NCBI GenBank assembly: GCA_021030915.1
Contig: JAGEMR010000034.1
Coordinates: 186,001-250,000, forward strand
Direction: 5' to 3'
Length of the DNA stretch: 64,000 bases
Source: Astrothelium macrocarpum
Taxonomy: Eukaryota > Ascomycota > Dothideomycetes > Trypetheliales > Trypetheliaceae
Shown: positions 21,201 through 32,248 of the stretch, piece by piece
Layout: each line of letters begins with the position of its first letter
Numbering within the stretch: the stretch's first letter is position 1
Notes under the pieces: generated by a model
Database searches by the model: none
What the model was told of the DNA's origin: nothing
The model's input: only the letters and a program-made list of their open reading frames with translations
Position numbers and translations under genes: made by a program

Positions 21201-22918
21201 ATTTTGTCTTAAATGCTGTACTAGACGGCTGAGTGTGATGAACTGATTTGATAGTAGCCCAAATCTCGCCGGAGACTTTCTTCGTACCACCGGGTGGAAT
21301 ATTCAATGGTAAATAAACTGTGTCTTTCCCAGGTTTAGGTGTTAGTTCGGAAGATGGCTGCATTTTCAAAGGAATCAATGTTTTCTTAGGCGTCGGCATC
21401 CCACCTGCATCGTCTATCAGTCAAGAAAATTGGTTCGTACTAAGGTCAGGATCACCTAGATTCTTTATGTTAATGTTTCTGATAATTGCACACTCGCCTG
21501 GTTCGAAGATGCTATCATTATTCTCATCAACGACCTCGAAGTCGAGCAGCTGGAATACAAATTTTGAACCATATGTAGACACAGTACCATCCTCGTTGGA
21601 GACGAGGAACGAAGCAGTACCGTTTGAGCCATCCCGTCCAGATGATAACATTGCTGTGGGAGATCGACCAGTAGGACCACTCTTGCCATCTGCAGCACTT
21701 GGCCTTTTGCGAGTCTGCTTGATCGGCTCCCGCTCACAATCTGGCGCATGGCCTCCATCCACTTCTTGGAACCTTCTCTGAGTAATAGCACTTGACTGTC
21801 CTATCTCATTTCCAGAGCCAGCAAGTGCTCGTCGAAATTGGGGTGCCATATTCGCCGGAATAGTGCCTTGAATGTTGTTGATCGGGGCACTATGATTGCA
21901 TTAGCACATTCCATGGATCGACTGCAGGGTGAGTCAAGAGAGTTATACACGCGCATGCCATCACTGACATAGCCTCCCTGGATGGAGAATGCTAAGTCGC
22001 GTCCATTCTGCAACTGACTCAAGGCTGCCAGATTGCCACTTGTGAGCGGTGCTGATCCCTGGCTGTAGCGTGAAAGTTGCGCGCTTCCCTGTGCCATCTC
22101 GTGCTCAACGCAATTCCACTTATAACCGGTCACTTCTTGCCTAGACACATGTCAAATTAATGAGCTCCAAACTCTCAAATTGTAGCAAACGTACCATTGA
22201 TATCCAGACCCACCGCAGCCACCTTTACCACCCTGACCTGGAAGGCCATGCTTTCCTGCTTTGCCGCCCTTGCCTCCACTCACATCCCAATCCACGGCAA
22301 TAACAAGATGCATATTGTTTTCATTTGTTAATATGTCGACTTTTCCGCCGCTCCCGCCATCTCCGCCATTCGATCCAAGCCCACCATCTCCACCTGTACC
22401 TCCATCCTTGCCTTTCTTCGGAGTTTGTTAGTAGAGTGGCAGCCATTCACAACATTCTCATCTGCTAAGGGTGGACTTACTGTTGCTTCACTATGCTGTG
22501 TAGCGTTCTTTCCATCAGAGCCCTGTCTACCTGGCTTTCCATCTCCGCCCTTTCCACCATCCTCACCGTTAGCACCCTTTGAACTAATGAATAAGCTACA
22601 GCCTGCTGTAACGTGCGTCACAGAAGCGGTCGGACCGACCAAGGTTTTCGCATTGAATCCTCCGTTGTTGCTCGGCACAAGTTCGAGCTTCACCCGGTTT
22701 CCATTTTCACCATCAAGCGCAGGCGCTGCGTTGATACCGTTCAACGAGGAGACCTATCATCACATCAGAGAGAGTGTGAGAAGATAGTATTCTATGCGTG
22801 CTTTTGCGACCTTTACTACATCTTTAGCGGTAGACTTTTTTTGATACCGCTGATTCTGTGTACCCTTTCCGTCTGCCGATAGAGCAACCTGATGCAGGCC
22901 GTTCGTAGGTCGACCCAT
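18269..22918 (-). CDS. Giant protein with collagen-like glycine repeats, uncharacterised
   Basis: Seven exons: 22918-22817, 22753-22481, 22415-22195, 22140-21949, 21889-21456, 21404-21037 and 20977-18269; 1432 residues, all junctions in frame, introns 51-65 bp. After about 70 residues, two blocks of G-x-x or G-G-x repeats (GANGEDGGKGGDGKPGRQG, then a long second block in exon 3) resemble the glycine-repeat modules of secreted or giant proteins. No signal peptide is visible, so a cytosolic location is more likely. Exon 5 has a second glycine-poor domain with DENNDSIFEPGE and NLGGMPTP, typical of beta-sandwich 'new' modules. The last about 900 residues are polar with long serine-rich stretches and no assigned domain. 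Function is unknown. It sits among cell-death-type genes. Confidence 0.7.
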
Positions 22919-24335
22919 CTTGTAAGTGATAGAAGCAAGATGGGATGATTCAACGCCTCAAGGCAAGACAAGAACGCAAAGAACAAAAAAAGCAAAAAGT
23001 CTTATCAAATCTTGTGAGCTTCCAAGAATTACCCAACACACTATTGCAGACCACTGAATCGGCCGACATGCCAATCGAACTTGGGTCTCAAGAGACGGCA
23101 CGAAAAGCCCCTCTAGACCCGTAAAAGCAATTTGATAATGCAAGCCGTCTCGTGGCTTTTGCCTTGTTTTGCCCTGCAGTCGGTAAGCAATTGCATGGAT
23201 TTCGGAGTAGTTCGAATCGCAAGCGCCCTCGGATTTCGTTCCGATTACAGCTTAGCTTAGTTTAACAAACTCACGCCACCTGCATCCGACGTGCTCGAAA
23301 TACAAGGCGCCTATTCCCCACTTAGAAAAACAACGCGGAGACGAATGTATCCCAAACGTGGGAGTTAAAACCGAAGGAGGATCAAATGTGTTTCGATCTG
23401 GGGAGCGGTAGCGGCAATAGTCCTATGCATGCACTTATCTCAAGCATGTTTGCCCGCCTTTCAGATAAATACCGAACAAGTGACGTGGTTTCTTATTCGT
23501 TGTCACGACATTTACGCCCTGTCGCTGCGTCTTTGGAATACCTATAGTGGTATATGCAGATCCGAGTAGTATAAACTCGGTTCAGGACGGAATGGCTTTA
23601 CGGAAAGTTAAAAATGGTAGAAAATGCATTGAACTTGGTTTCAAGCACAGAGGATACGACGATGACTGCTAGGCCTTGAGGGTGGGTTGCTATTAGGTGA
23701 TGCATGACTGCAGCACTTGATTTTACCAATTGCTGATAGCCTAGAATAGAACAAGCCGTGAAACTAAATACGGTTAAGTTTAGCGAATAAATGTCTGACA
23801 GTTCTTTGTGATAGTGCTTTTGCTAATCGCAGGTACAGCATTCAGAAACAAGCCAGATCTGTTCCGTTCGTGGATTTATATAAGCTTGCAAAATCAATAG
23901 ATATCAGCTAGGTCTCTAGTAGAGAGCATGGAAGGAATACCTTTGGATACGGTGCAGTCCAACACCCACATTCGCGAGATTAAAGACTGCGCTTTGCGAA
24001 GAAAGGGCTGTATGAAAATTGTCATTAGAGCTCGAGGCAGCCAAACCTAGGATTGTATAATTGAGTGTCACGCAGAGCTAATTAGCGCCTTTGTCTAATG
24101 ACTCCACCTATTCCGTTGGCGTTGCCCAGCTGGCAAGAATACCGAACATCTCTGGTGTCTCCACAGACCTGGATTGGACCACTGCAAGGGCAAGGTACAG
24201 TTTGACAGGGTATCGCCCTGTCTTATTCAATCATCCCGAGTAAAAGTGAAGGCTCTTTTTGGACCACCATATGATTACGTTTCGTGGCCCTAGGACGTTG
24301 ATGTAGAGATAGAAGACATCCTAAAATTTTGAGAC
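22919..24335. other. Intergenic region
   Basis: About 1.4 kb between the start of the collagen-like gene and the stop of the pseudokinase gene, both on the minus strand. I see no gene, RNA or clear repeat here. Confidence 0.5.
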
Positions 24336-26141
24336 TTAAACAACAATCTCGGCAAGCAGCCGAACAGCATTTGCATTGAATCCTCGCCGAATTCTTGTGC
24401 CTGTGTTTGTACTGGCTTCGGTATCCTTTACTTCAATACCGAAAGGATCTCTTCCTCTCAAGCATGTCTCAACGGCACCAGCATACTTCTCCCCAACTTC
24501 TGCTCGTAATGAACGCAGCAGTCTCGGCTCAGAAGCTAACCAGCGCTCTTGTACTCTCAACGTCGTATTTGGAGATTGATAATTTGTCTCTTGAATTCCC
24601 ATTATGGACATTATCGACTTCCAGAAAGCAATCTCGACCAAAAGAAGACCCAAACTGTATATATCAAAGGTTTTTCGATACGGAAGCAAAAGACCGCCGA
24701 GTTGAGTATCAGGATGGCGATAGACTTCCATACGGATGATACGCGGCACTTTGGTAGTCGCTTCGTCGAATCGTGAACTGCGGGAATCGTCAAAGCCTGT
24801 GATGTATGGGGAAAGAACATCGACTTCAGTGTTTCGTGAATGGAAAAAGAGTATGTTTGAACTCCGTAAAGTTTTGTGTAGCCAGTTGACGGAATGTAGA
24901 TACAGCAAGCACTGAGCAACCTTGTGTGCGAGCACCATTCGATGTATAAGGCTTGGTCTGTCACATTCCTCGAGGGCGTGGAAGAGAGATACTGGCTGGA
25001 CTTGTGGATCAACACCAACTGGATTCTTGAACACGAGCGCGGGCCGGGCTTTTTCTTGTTCGCATTGCAGAATGGTATAACCTACACATGGAGGAACACA
25101 GAATTCGTCCGGCTTTGGGGCCATGAATAGGACGGTCAGCTCCTCTACAGGGGATATTGACTTTGAGCTCAAGTATCTCCCCTGGGCATCTTTTGAGTGC
25201 CAGGTAATCCATACTTCCTTTTCGCTACCACCTTCAAAATTGCATATTGTCCTTGGGAAGGCCTGTTCAGTCGCTGTTGAAACCAAACGAATTCGTGAAG
25301 GCGCCAATTTAATATTGCCTGCTTGTGGCTTTGTACTTTCCAGCAAGGATGTATATAGGGTCTTAAACCTAGCCAAGTTCTCCAGTTCTTCATCAACGGT
25401 ATGTTGCCATCCACCGGACCGCCTGTGAAAATTCCTTGAAGCATGAATAGCCTCTGCCAAACTTGGTATATCATCGAGCGAACTCAGCATTTGAACAAGA
25501 TCCAAAGAGTTTTGTCGCTGCTGGTTGTGCAAATTGCGGGTTTGTTGAGCATCCAGCAGTTCATGCAAGAAATCATTGTATCGGCCGAGCTTTTCGAGGA
25601 CCTTCTCCGACTCATCTTTCCGGAAAGTGCTCCATGTCAAGCGACTAAATAGTCCTTCTGACTCAGGTACTGCTCGAAAAGGCATTATAGGCTTGTTGGA
25701 AAGAGAACTGTATCCTTCACTCAAATTACTTGCGGTTAGGAGATCCCTCGAAGATGTCGGAATGGTACCCTCGCTCAACGAATCCTCTTGGTATTCTTCG
25801 TTGTTGGCATACCTTACAAGGGTTGACTCGATATCAGACAGTATCTTCAACAGGACGGTAGACTTGTTGAGTGGTGTTGGATTTTCGACCCCATCGCCCA
25901 GATCGTCTGCAAGATTAGCCACTTGGACGAAGTCTTGCAAGCGGGCTTGCTCAATTTCAAACTGGAGAGAAAGGCAACACGCATCTTCTGACGCTTTGGA
26001 TGTAGAAATAATCACCTCATATCCTGCCAAACTTTCTCACCGTCAATTCAGGCCACGAGGGTATAGATTCTTACTTTTCAAACAGCTGCCAGCGAGTTGT
26101 ATGGCCAGAGAAAGTCCTTCAATTATTCTGTCGGCGGACAT
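24336..26141 (-). CDS. HeLo-like domain / pseudokinase protein
   Basis: Two exons, 26141-26075 and 26023-24336, with a 51-bp intron (GTAAGA...GGCAG); 584 residues. Exon 1 supplies the first 22 residues (MSADRIIEGLSLAIQLAGSC), and the joined N-terminus reads like the helical HeLo domain of HET-s/LopB-type fungal proteins. Residues about 230-560 have a kinase-like fold. The catalytic loop reads HKTLRSSN, so the HRD aspartate is replaced by Thr, and the DFG position reads GFDD. A helical lobe with DIYSLGLLLVEIAFW follows. The Lys of the ATP site is not obvious. This fits the fungal HeLo-kinase-like family thought to signal in programmed cell death. Catalysis is doubtful. Partner and trigger are unknown. 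Confidence 0.75.
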
Positions 26142-27023
26142 GATGTGATCATTTATTTGTCTAGGAAATTCCACTTCCGCAATTACGATTTGTTGCGAAG
26201 GCGGAAATCTGAGACATGGATGTGGTCGGCGTGTATGTACGCGGATCGAGCAGTTCTATCGGGTAGCGATGGCAGTCGTTTGCGTAAGGTCGCTTTTCGA
26301 GAATCCTGCTTGACATGAGATGCGCAAAGATTTTGTGAAGTCATTTGACAAAATGGCCAATGTAGGCACTGCAAGGCGGAATATGCGTGTGGTGTATAGA
26401 GATTGTGAGACCGAGCAGGTTGAAATCATCAAGTCGAGGCCCTCGTCGTCGTGAAAATCATGATAGCCATGGAATTTGGCGATTGGGTGAACCTTGAAGG
26501 GCCATGGTGACGGCATGCTGCTTGTTTCCCACATGAGCTGGAGCTGCAGCAGCAAAGGGGACAAAAAGAAATGTCGCCCGACACGGGAAGGATGCCGCAT
26601 TCAATTTGGGGGCCGCATCACGCCTGGCATCCGCTTCCACCGCAAGCCTCACTTCTCAAACTTGATAGGGGTAAGGTGGTCGGGAGGCTTGCAGAGGCGA
26701 TGACTTTACCAAAAGAGTTATGACTTCTCGAGCTAGTAGTTCCTGGTGCCGTCTGTCGATGGTGAAGCTTTAACATAAGGGCGCTTTGGCTCGGGACTGA
26801 AAGCTTGCTTGTAGGCTAGCGTGGACAGTCTGTATTCTTAGACGCTAATTGGGCAGGACCTTGCCAGAGTGCATGCATCTAACCTTCCAGAGCCCTCCTG
26901 AGCGTTTCGCAGTATTATGGGCCGTATATTCATGCTGGTAATATCAACTCAACCAGATCGGCAGCTGTTGAGAGAAAGAACGTATGTCAAGAAGAGAACA
27001 GCAGGCCAAACCTTTAGTCAAAC
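26142..27023. other. Intergenic region
   Basis: About 880 bp upstream of the pseudokinase gene and of the ankyrin-remnant frame. No supported gene. Confidence 0.45.
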
Positions 27024-27751
27024 ATGGCTTCAGAAGAGCCGAACAACCGAAGCAGCAATCCTCCAGAGCAGGACAAAAAAACGTTCATTCAAAAGGCGAC
27101 TAGGTATGTACAGCAAATGTACAAACCCCCGCAAGGGTCAATTTCTCCCAAAAGCGAACCTGCTGCTCGAGGAAAGGATCATGACCGGGAAACAGCTCCA
27201 GTATGGCAGTTTCGCTGCTTCTAGAACATAGAGCAGACCCGCTTGCCAAATCGAATCGTAATGTCACCCCAATGGGGCTAACCAAAGAATACAATCACCA
27301 GAAATCCGATGATCTGATGTTCAAGACACTTGAATCTACTGGAAGGGTAGTGTATGATCCCAGATGGCCTGGGAAACCCATAACTCTACCACTTGAGGCC
27401 TTGCAAAATGGATACCACATCGAGGATCATGGTGGTAGGCCTATAGTAAGCTTCTTGTTGAAGCCAGAGTCAGGACAAAACACCAGATCCCTTTTCAGCT
27501 ACCAACATCACAACGCCCTCTCCAGCCAAAGCCAGCCTTTGCCGGGTTTCGGCCATTTCGACATGCCCATAACTTCCTCCTCCGCCAGTAGTCGGCCAAC
27601 CTCAATGGATAACGGAGCTTCGTCAAAATCCTTAGGAACTGGAACCTCAGATCCCACACCTGCATCGACACGTTTTGCGTCAGAGTCTAAGCCCCGTTCT
27701 TCAAAAATCAGCAATCAGAGCAATGGCCCTATATCGTCAAGTCTTTTTTGA
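27024..27751 (+). pseudogene. Ankyrin-repeat remnant, probably broken or mis-spliced gene
   Basis: An ATG frame (27024, MASEEPNNRSSNPPEQDKK) runs into a stop near 27222, while an overlapping second frame (27203-27751) starts with the end of an ankyrin repeat (AVSLLLEHRADPLAKSNRNVTPM) and ends in a Ser-rich tail. One splice keeps frame: a canonical donor GTATGT near 27103 to an acceptor ending in CATAG at about 27230, but it deletes the ankyrin helix (LLLEH). The alternative is a one-base frameshift. The single truncated repeat and the missing upstream repeats suggest the remains of a larger ankyrin protein, possibly a decayed NLR-type tail. An intact short gene cannot be excluded. Confidence 0.35.
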
Positions 27752-28211
27752 TGAGGCAAGAGCTGGGTGAAACATTTAAATGTACGGTGAGTCTGAAGCA
27801 AATACACAAACCTCTTCGGAAAGCGACCAGATGACGTCACAACACCCAATTTGTAAAGAAGCACGGACACTTCGAGCCCTAAACAGGCTGATGGACAAGG
27901 TCCAGGCAACAAAGGCAAGTCTTGCCAGATGCACCGATGGTGAAACCAAAACCAAAAACCACAATTGGGCCATATCAGCGTCAGCCAATGTACCTCAGAG
28001 CCGCACACGAAAATGTCGATGCCGATCATATTGTCATTCCGAGCGTGTGAGGTTGTATCAGGATCTGAGGAGCGCCATTATGTCTTTGATGATTCTATAT
28101 GAAACTGTGCATATAGAAATTAAAAAATCTTCATTCTTTTATCTCATAATGCATATCCAACCGAAATCCCAAAAGAAAAAAAAAAAAAGATGGTTACTTA
28201 AAAAAGCAATG
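27752..28211. other. Intergenic region
   Basis: About 460 bp with no gene. A poly-A stretch lies near 28175-28190, just before the tRNA. Confidence 0.4.
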
Positions 28212-28295
28212 GGGTCCATCCGCGACTCGAACGCGGGGCCTCTTGTATTTTAGATCGTTCCCAAAACAAGAATCATACCACTAGACCAATGGACC
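28212..28295 (-). tRNA. tRNA-Pro (anticodon UGG) with intron
   Basis: Read on the minus strand, the 7-bp acceptor stem is GGTCCAT/ATGGACC with discriminator C. The D arm contains TGGTCTAGTGGTAT and the T arm GTTCGAGTC. The anticodon stem CTTGT/ACAAG closes a loop with TTTGGG, giving anticodon TGG. About 12 bases (AACGATCTAAAA) sit between position 37 and the 3' half of the stem, the standard site of nuclear tRNA introns. CCA is not encoded, as expected for a eukaryote. Confidence 0.9.
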
Positions 28296-29485
28296 AATCA
28301 TTGGAATAGATGGTGAATAGTCTTAAACAATCATATACAAATTGATTGCACACCATCTTAGAAATAGTATTCACAATTTTTAATGAGAATACAAGTTTCA
28401 TGATCGCTATCAAGATATGTGGATTTTTAAGTATCAAAAATGAAAGTTTAACTCTCTACCAATGGTCACATGACCAACCGGTGACTCCATCCATAAGAGA
28501 ATGTTACAAAACCTTGTCTACCCGCATTCGAAGAGCAATTTCCAGCAGCATACTAGCCTTTGACGACATCAAAGCAACTCCTTTGACCTGTCTTCTACTC
28601 TAAAATCTATAAAGTTTCATCATTTAAGACCCTTGTAATGCTATCCGGTTTCCGGATACGTTTTTTAAGTGTAAGGAATTTTCATCAAAATCTTAATAGT
28701 ACTATTGGCTTACCAGATTCGCCTTTTGGAGTTTAGCGTTGATGTCGTTAGGTGACATTTAAAAGTAATGTTGTATGGTTAGATTATTCGACCGGCATTC
28801 GGTTAGGCAATAAAGGAACAAGAGATAAATGATCTTACAAAATGTGCTAGCTCATTCTGGTACATGACGTCGTGCCTCCAAGTTATGGGTGTCAGAAATG
28901 GACACGCGCGCATTAACACGCATCTAGAACGCCGTCGCTCATGCTTCAATCCCCGGATATACATCAGCACGACACGATCGGTGCTGCTGGCATGACGAAG
29001 AAAGACGCCAAGCCAAAATATAATCTGACCGGTGTGGTATGCTGAAGCATTAGCGTGAAAGCGTGGGTGCGGGGGAGATAAATGGGGCTTTCCATGCGAA
29101 AGGCCGCTACTTATTGATACCGCCAGATCACAGGCGATAGCCAGACGATGTTGCGAATCATACCAACAGAGTTGTTCTGACAAAACGACATTGATTCGAA
29201 AGATCAAGATTGATTAAGTATTTTCTCATTCGTCTGAGCACAATGAAACGTTTAAGGATCACGCCAGGGTCGGAAGGATTGTTTATGACAAACCTCCGAC
29301 CTGAAAAATGCTGGTGAATGCGTCACTCAAGGGTTGAAGAATCCAGGGGAGGGGATTAGGCCGCTCTTACTACTAGGCAACATGACTGCATGTTGTACGA
29401 GATGTGCATGAGGTGGTTGCGCCCTCCAAGATTACGCTGATCAATACGCACTTCCTTCCCAATCAACCATAATAAACCACCCGAT
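28296..29485. other. Intergenic region
   Basis: About 1.2 kb. The minus-strand frame 28803-29207 shows no recognisable motif and is not accepted. The promoter of the GMC gene must lie in the right part. Confidence 0.45.
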
Positions 29486-31144
29486 ATGGATCGACAGCAA
29501 ACGTTCGATTATCTCATTCTTGGTGGGGGTACTGCTGGCTGTGCTCTGGCATCGAGGCTGCACCAAAAAGATCCCTCGAAAAGTATCGCAATCATCGAGA
29601 AAGGCCCAGATGAGCGCAACAATCCATTGGTCACAAAAGCTCTTGGAAGCCTGGAGCTCAATGAATCCAACTTGGTCTTCTCATACGAGACAAAACCGCA
29701 GAAAAACCTTGCCAATCGACAGATTTCCAACAGGACCGGTAACATTTTGTCCGGGAGCAGTGCTGTGAATGCTGGGGCATGGATGCGTCCAGCTGCCGTT
29801 GATCTGGACCAGTGGGCGCTTTTGGCTGGTCATGATCGATGGGCGTACAAAGGCATGTTGCCTTACTTCCGCGCATCTGAGCATCATTTCGATAGTGGTG
29901 CCAGTCCCGAAATCCATGGGTTCGATGGGCCAATATGTACAGAATCGGGTTTAAGACGATACCCACTTCGCGAGATCGTTCATCGAGCATTCAATGCTGC
30001 CGGTTATGAAGACCATCTGGACATCAATGATGGCTACCCGAGTGGAGTCGGCCAGTGGGTCGAAAACTGGAATAAAGGAACACGCCAACCATCTGGTACA
30101 GCGTATTCGTTGGACGGGATTACCTTGTTTACCAACGCTCTTATCCAAAAGGTCATTGTAGAAGCGTTTGGACCAGAGGGCTCACCCGCAGCAACAGGAA
30201 TCCTTCTGAGCGATGGTACACACATTACAGCCCGCAAAGAGGTTATCATTAGCTGCGGTGCCTTCAGAACACCCCAAGTTCTGATGCTGTCTGGCATTGG
30301 GCCAAGGAATCATTTGTCCAAACTTGGCCTCGACACGATTGTCGACTTACCTGATGTTGGCCAGAACTTTTTCGATCACTTATCTCTCCACCAAGCTTGG
30401 AAATTGAAGCAATCTGCAGTCGACAAAGGTGTTGCGGTCGGTCATCCCAAGTTCCACAGACCAGAATTCACGCAAGGCCTTCCGGTGGAATGGGTAGCAG
30501 TGGACCACATCGCGCTAAAATCTGGAGACTCCAGCTCCGCTAACGTCCTCAGTCCGAATTCCGTTGTCAATGGAGACCTCAACCAAGATCCGGCAAAAAG
30601 ACACGTTTGCACGGCAATAGTCTACATGCCTATCGCTCTTGGACCTGGCCACGAGCTTCCGGTCGATGGCACATACGTCACAACGACATCGCTACTGTAC
30701 ATGCCTACCTCACGTGGAAACATTGAATTAGCTTCTACTGATCCGAGTAGCCCCCCAATCGTATCACCAAATCATATGTCAACCGAAGCAGATTGGGAGC
30801 GGCTTCGTAGTGCAGTTCGGCGCGCGATGCAGGTGGTCGAATCGGCACCATTGCGAGAAATTATTGACGGTGAGGCGCCACCTCCTGGTTTTCCAGGCTT
30901 GTCGTCGAAGGCTTCGGATGCGGACATTGACAACCGTATCCGACATTACAGTGTCGTTTGGCATCATGGTGCAGGTACCGCTGCGCTTGGCCGGGTTGTT
31001 GATGCCGAGCTACGCGTCCAAGGTGTGGAACGACTACGCGTTGTAGATGCTAGTGTTTTTCCAGCCCCCATCTCAGCTACGCCACAGGCCACGGCCTATG
31101 CTATTGCGGAACTAGCGGCGGGCCTGATTGCCAATAGCGCGTAA
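29486..31144 (+). CDS. GMC-family FAD oxidoreductase
   Basis: Single exon, 552 residues from ATG. The N-terminal dinucleotide-binding motif (DYLILGGGTAGCALASRL) is the ADP-binding beta-alpha-beta of glucose-methanol-choline oxidoreductases. The GMC signature NAGAWMRPAAVDLDQW follows near residue 95-110, and the second signature, GAFRTPQVLMLSGIGP, near 260. The C-terminal active-site region contains WHHGAGTAALG near 492, with the catalytic His, and the final FAD-contacting PQATAYAIAELAAG. These enzymes oxidise alcohols or choline with oxygen or another acceptor. The substrate is unknown. There is no obvious signal peptide, so it is probably intracellular. It lies next to NmrA and dehydrogenase genes, which suggests a small redox pathway. 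Confidence 0.9.
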   Translation: MDRQQTFDYLILGGGTAGCALASRLHQKDPSKSIAIIEKGPDERNNPLVTKALGSLELNESNLVFSYETKPQKNLANRQISNRTGNILSGSSAVNAGAWMRPAAVDLDQWALLAGHDRWAYKGMLPYFRASEHHFDSGASPEIHGFDGPICTESGLRRYPLREIVHRAFNAAGYEDHLDINDGYPSGVGQWVENWNKGTRQPSGTAYSLDGITLFTNALIQKVIVEAFGPEGSPAATGILLSDGTHITARKEVIISCGAFRTPQVLMLSGIGPRNHLSKLGLDTIVDLPDVGQNFFDHLSLHQAWKLKQSAVDKGVAVGHPKFHRPEFTQGLPVEWVAVDHIALKSGDSSSANVLSPNSVVNGDLNQDPAKRHVCTAIVYMPIALGPGHELPVDGTYVTTTSLLYMPTSRGNIELASTDPSSPPIVSPNHMSTEADWERLRSAVRRAMQVVESAPLREIIDGEAPPPGFPGLSSKASDADIDNRIRHYSVVWHHGAGTAALGRVVDAELRVQGVERLRVVDASVFPAPISATPQATAYAIAELAAGLIANSA

Positions 31145-31888
31145 TTTGCTGAGCTGCTTGGGGATCAATGGAAAGGAATTCAGTAGGATCAAATGAGTCA
31201 AAGAATAATATATTACTCCGTTGACCAGGTTTCTATTGAGGTGTAGACTCGCATCGCAGTTGCTGACAAGAGAGTTGTCACCTTTTGGCTAACGCCTCAC
31301 ACCCGTGAATGTGGCATTTCTTTTGTCACCGACTAATGACAGCTCGGCACGGACGTAAGCATTGATCATGTCGGGCCGAGTCACAGGTCTCCCGTGATCT
31401 CTTTCAGCAACCAAGAATCTAACCAGCACAAGGACGTTCGTGCGAATAAGTCCATGGCCAGAAGTTGCGCAAAAGTCATCCTCTCCTAATACTCATCATC
31501 CGTTGCTCCGCCACTACCAGTTTCGCAACGTTACAATCTACAGAAGTCATACCTGATCGAGTCTCCTCAGCCTACACCATTCAGAGCTAATGTCGTTCCC
31601 AGCTCTGGTTCCACGTCATTTGCTACTAGCTTTACCAAGAAATGAGCAACTCCTAAACTCCAAACCTAGCATTTCATCGCCCGATCTTTACTACATGATC
31701 CGGGAAAAACCACACTTGGAGATTCATGATTTCATATAAGTTTCGGAAATAGTACACTGAAAACTAGCGAAATGGTATTAAGCCTCGTTAACTTTTTCGA
31801 AAGAGAATTGGACCTCAATCTCCACATCTGGATCTGACATAGGCAAACTTTCGATCCCTATCGTTGAATTTTTGTTCCGATGATTTTC

Positions 31889-31903
31889 CCGCTGAGTCAG
31901 CGG
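31889..31903. promoter_or_regulatory. Palindromic candidate operator, copy 1
   Basis: CCGCTGAGTCAGCGG is a perfect 15-bp palindrome about 345 bp before the NmrA-like ATG. It holds CCG-N9-CGG ends (the Zn2Cys6 half-site type) around an AP-1-like TGAGTCA core. Confidence 0.55.
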
Positions 31904-31968
31904 CTCCTTGTTGTGCTTAAGGGATGGCGACTTTTGCATTTCGTATTATCCGTGACTTAGGACTCAAG

Positions 31969-31983
31969 CCGCTGAGTCAGCGG
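31969..31983. promoter_or_regulatory. Palindromic candidate operator, copy 2
   Basis: Identical to the copy at 31889 and 80 bp from it, about 265 bp before the NmrA-like ATG. Confidence 0.55.
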
Positions 31984-32248
31984 CCTCTGGTCAGGTGTTA
32001 TGTCCGTATTTCTAAGATTTGGATCTAGAAAATAAGGAACCTGCAGTGCAAACAGCGCTAGATAGAGGGAAAGAGAAATTACTCGTCCTCGTTGAGCAAG
32101 GACAATTGGATGACGTCGTCGACGCTTTCGTCTGCTGGTGAAAGGTAGGGTTGTCGCCAAATATAAATTGCCAGATTGCCATCCAAACCATTCGGAATAT
32201 CGAGGCAGAAGAATCTAAAGCATTTGATTCATTCTGAACAGATTCACT

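Larger units (their letters stand above)
31145..32248. promoter_or_regulatory. Upstream region of the NmrA-like gene
   Basis: About 1.1 kb without a gene. It contains two perfect copies of a 15-bp palindrome (31889 and 31969) and an AT-rich ATATAAATT near 32161, about 90 bp before the ATG, which could act as a TATA-like element. Confidence 0.5.

Noticed and set aside
25576..26148. 190-codon plus-strand frame opposite the pseudokinase
   Set aside because: It overlaps the intron and the well-supported minus-strand gene, and shows no motif.
28803..29207. 134-codon minus-strand frame in the intergenic region
   Set aside because: No recognisable domain, poor composition and no splice support.
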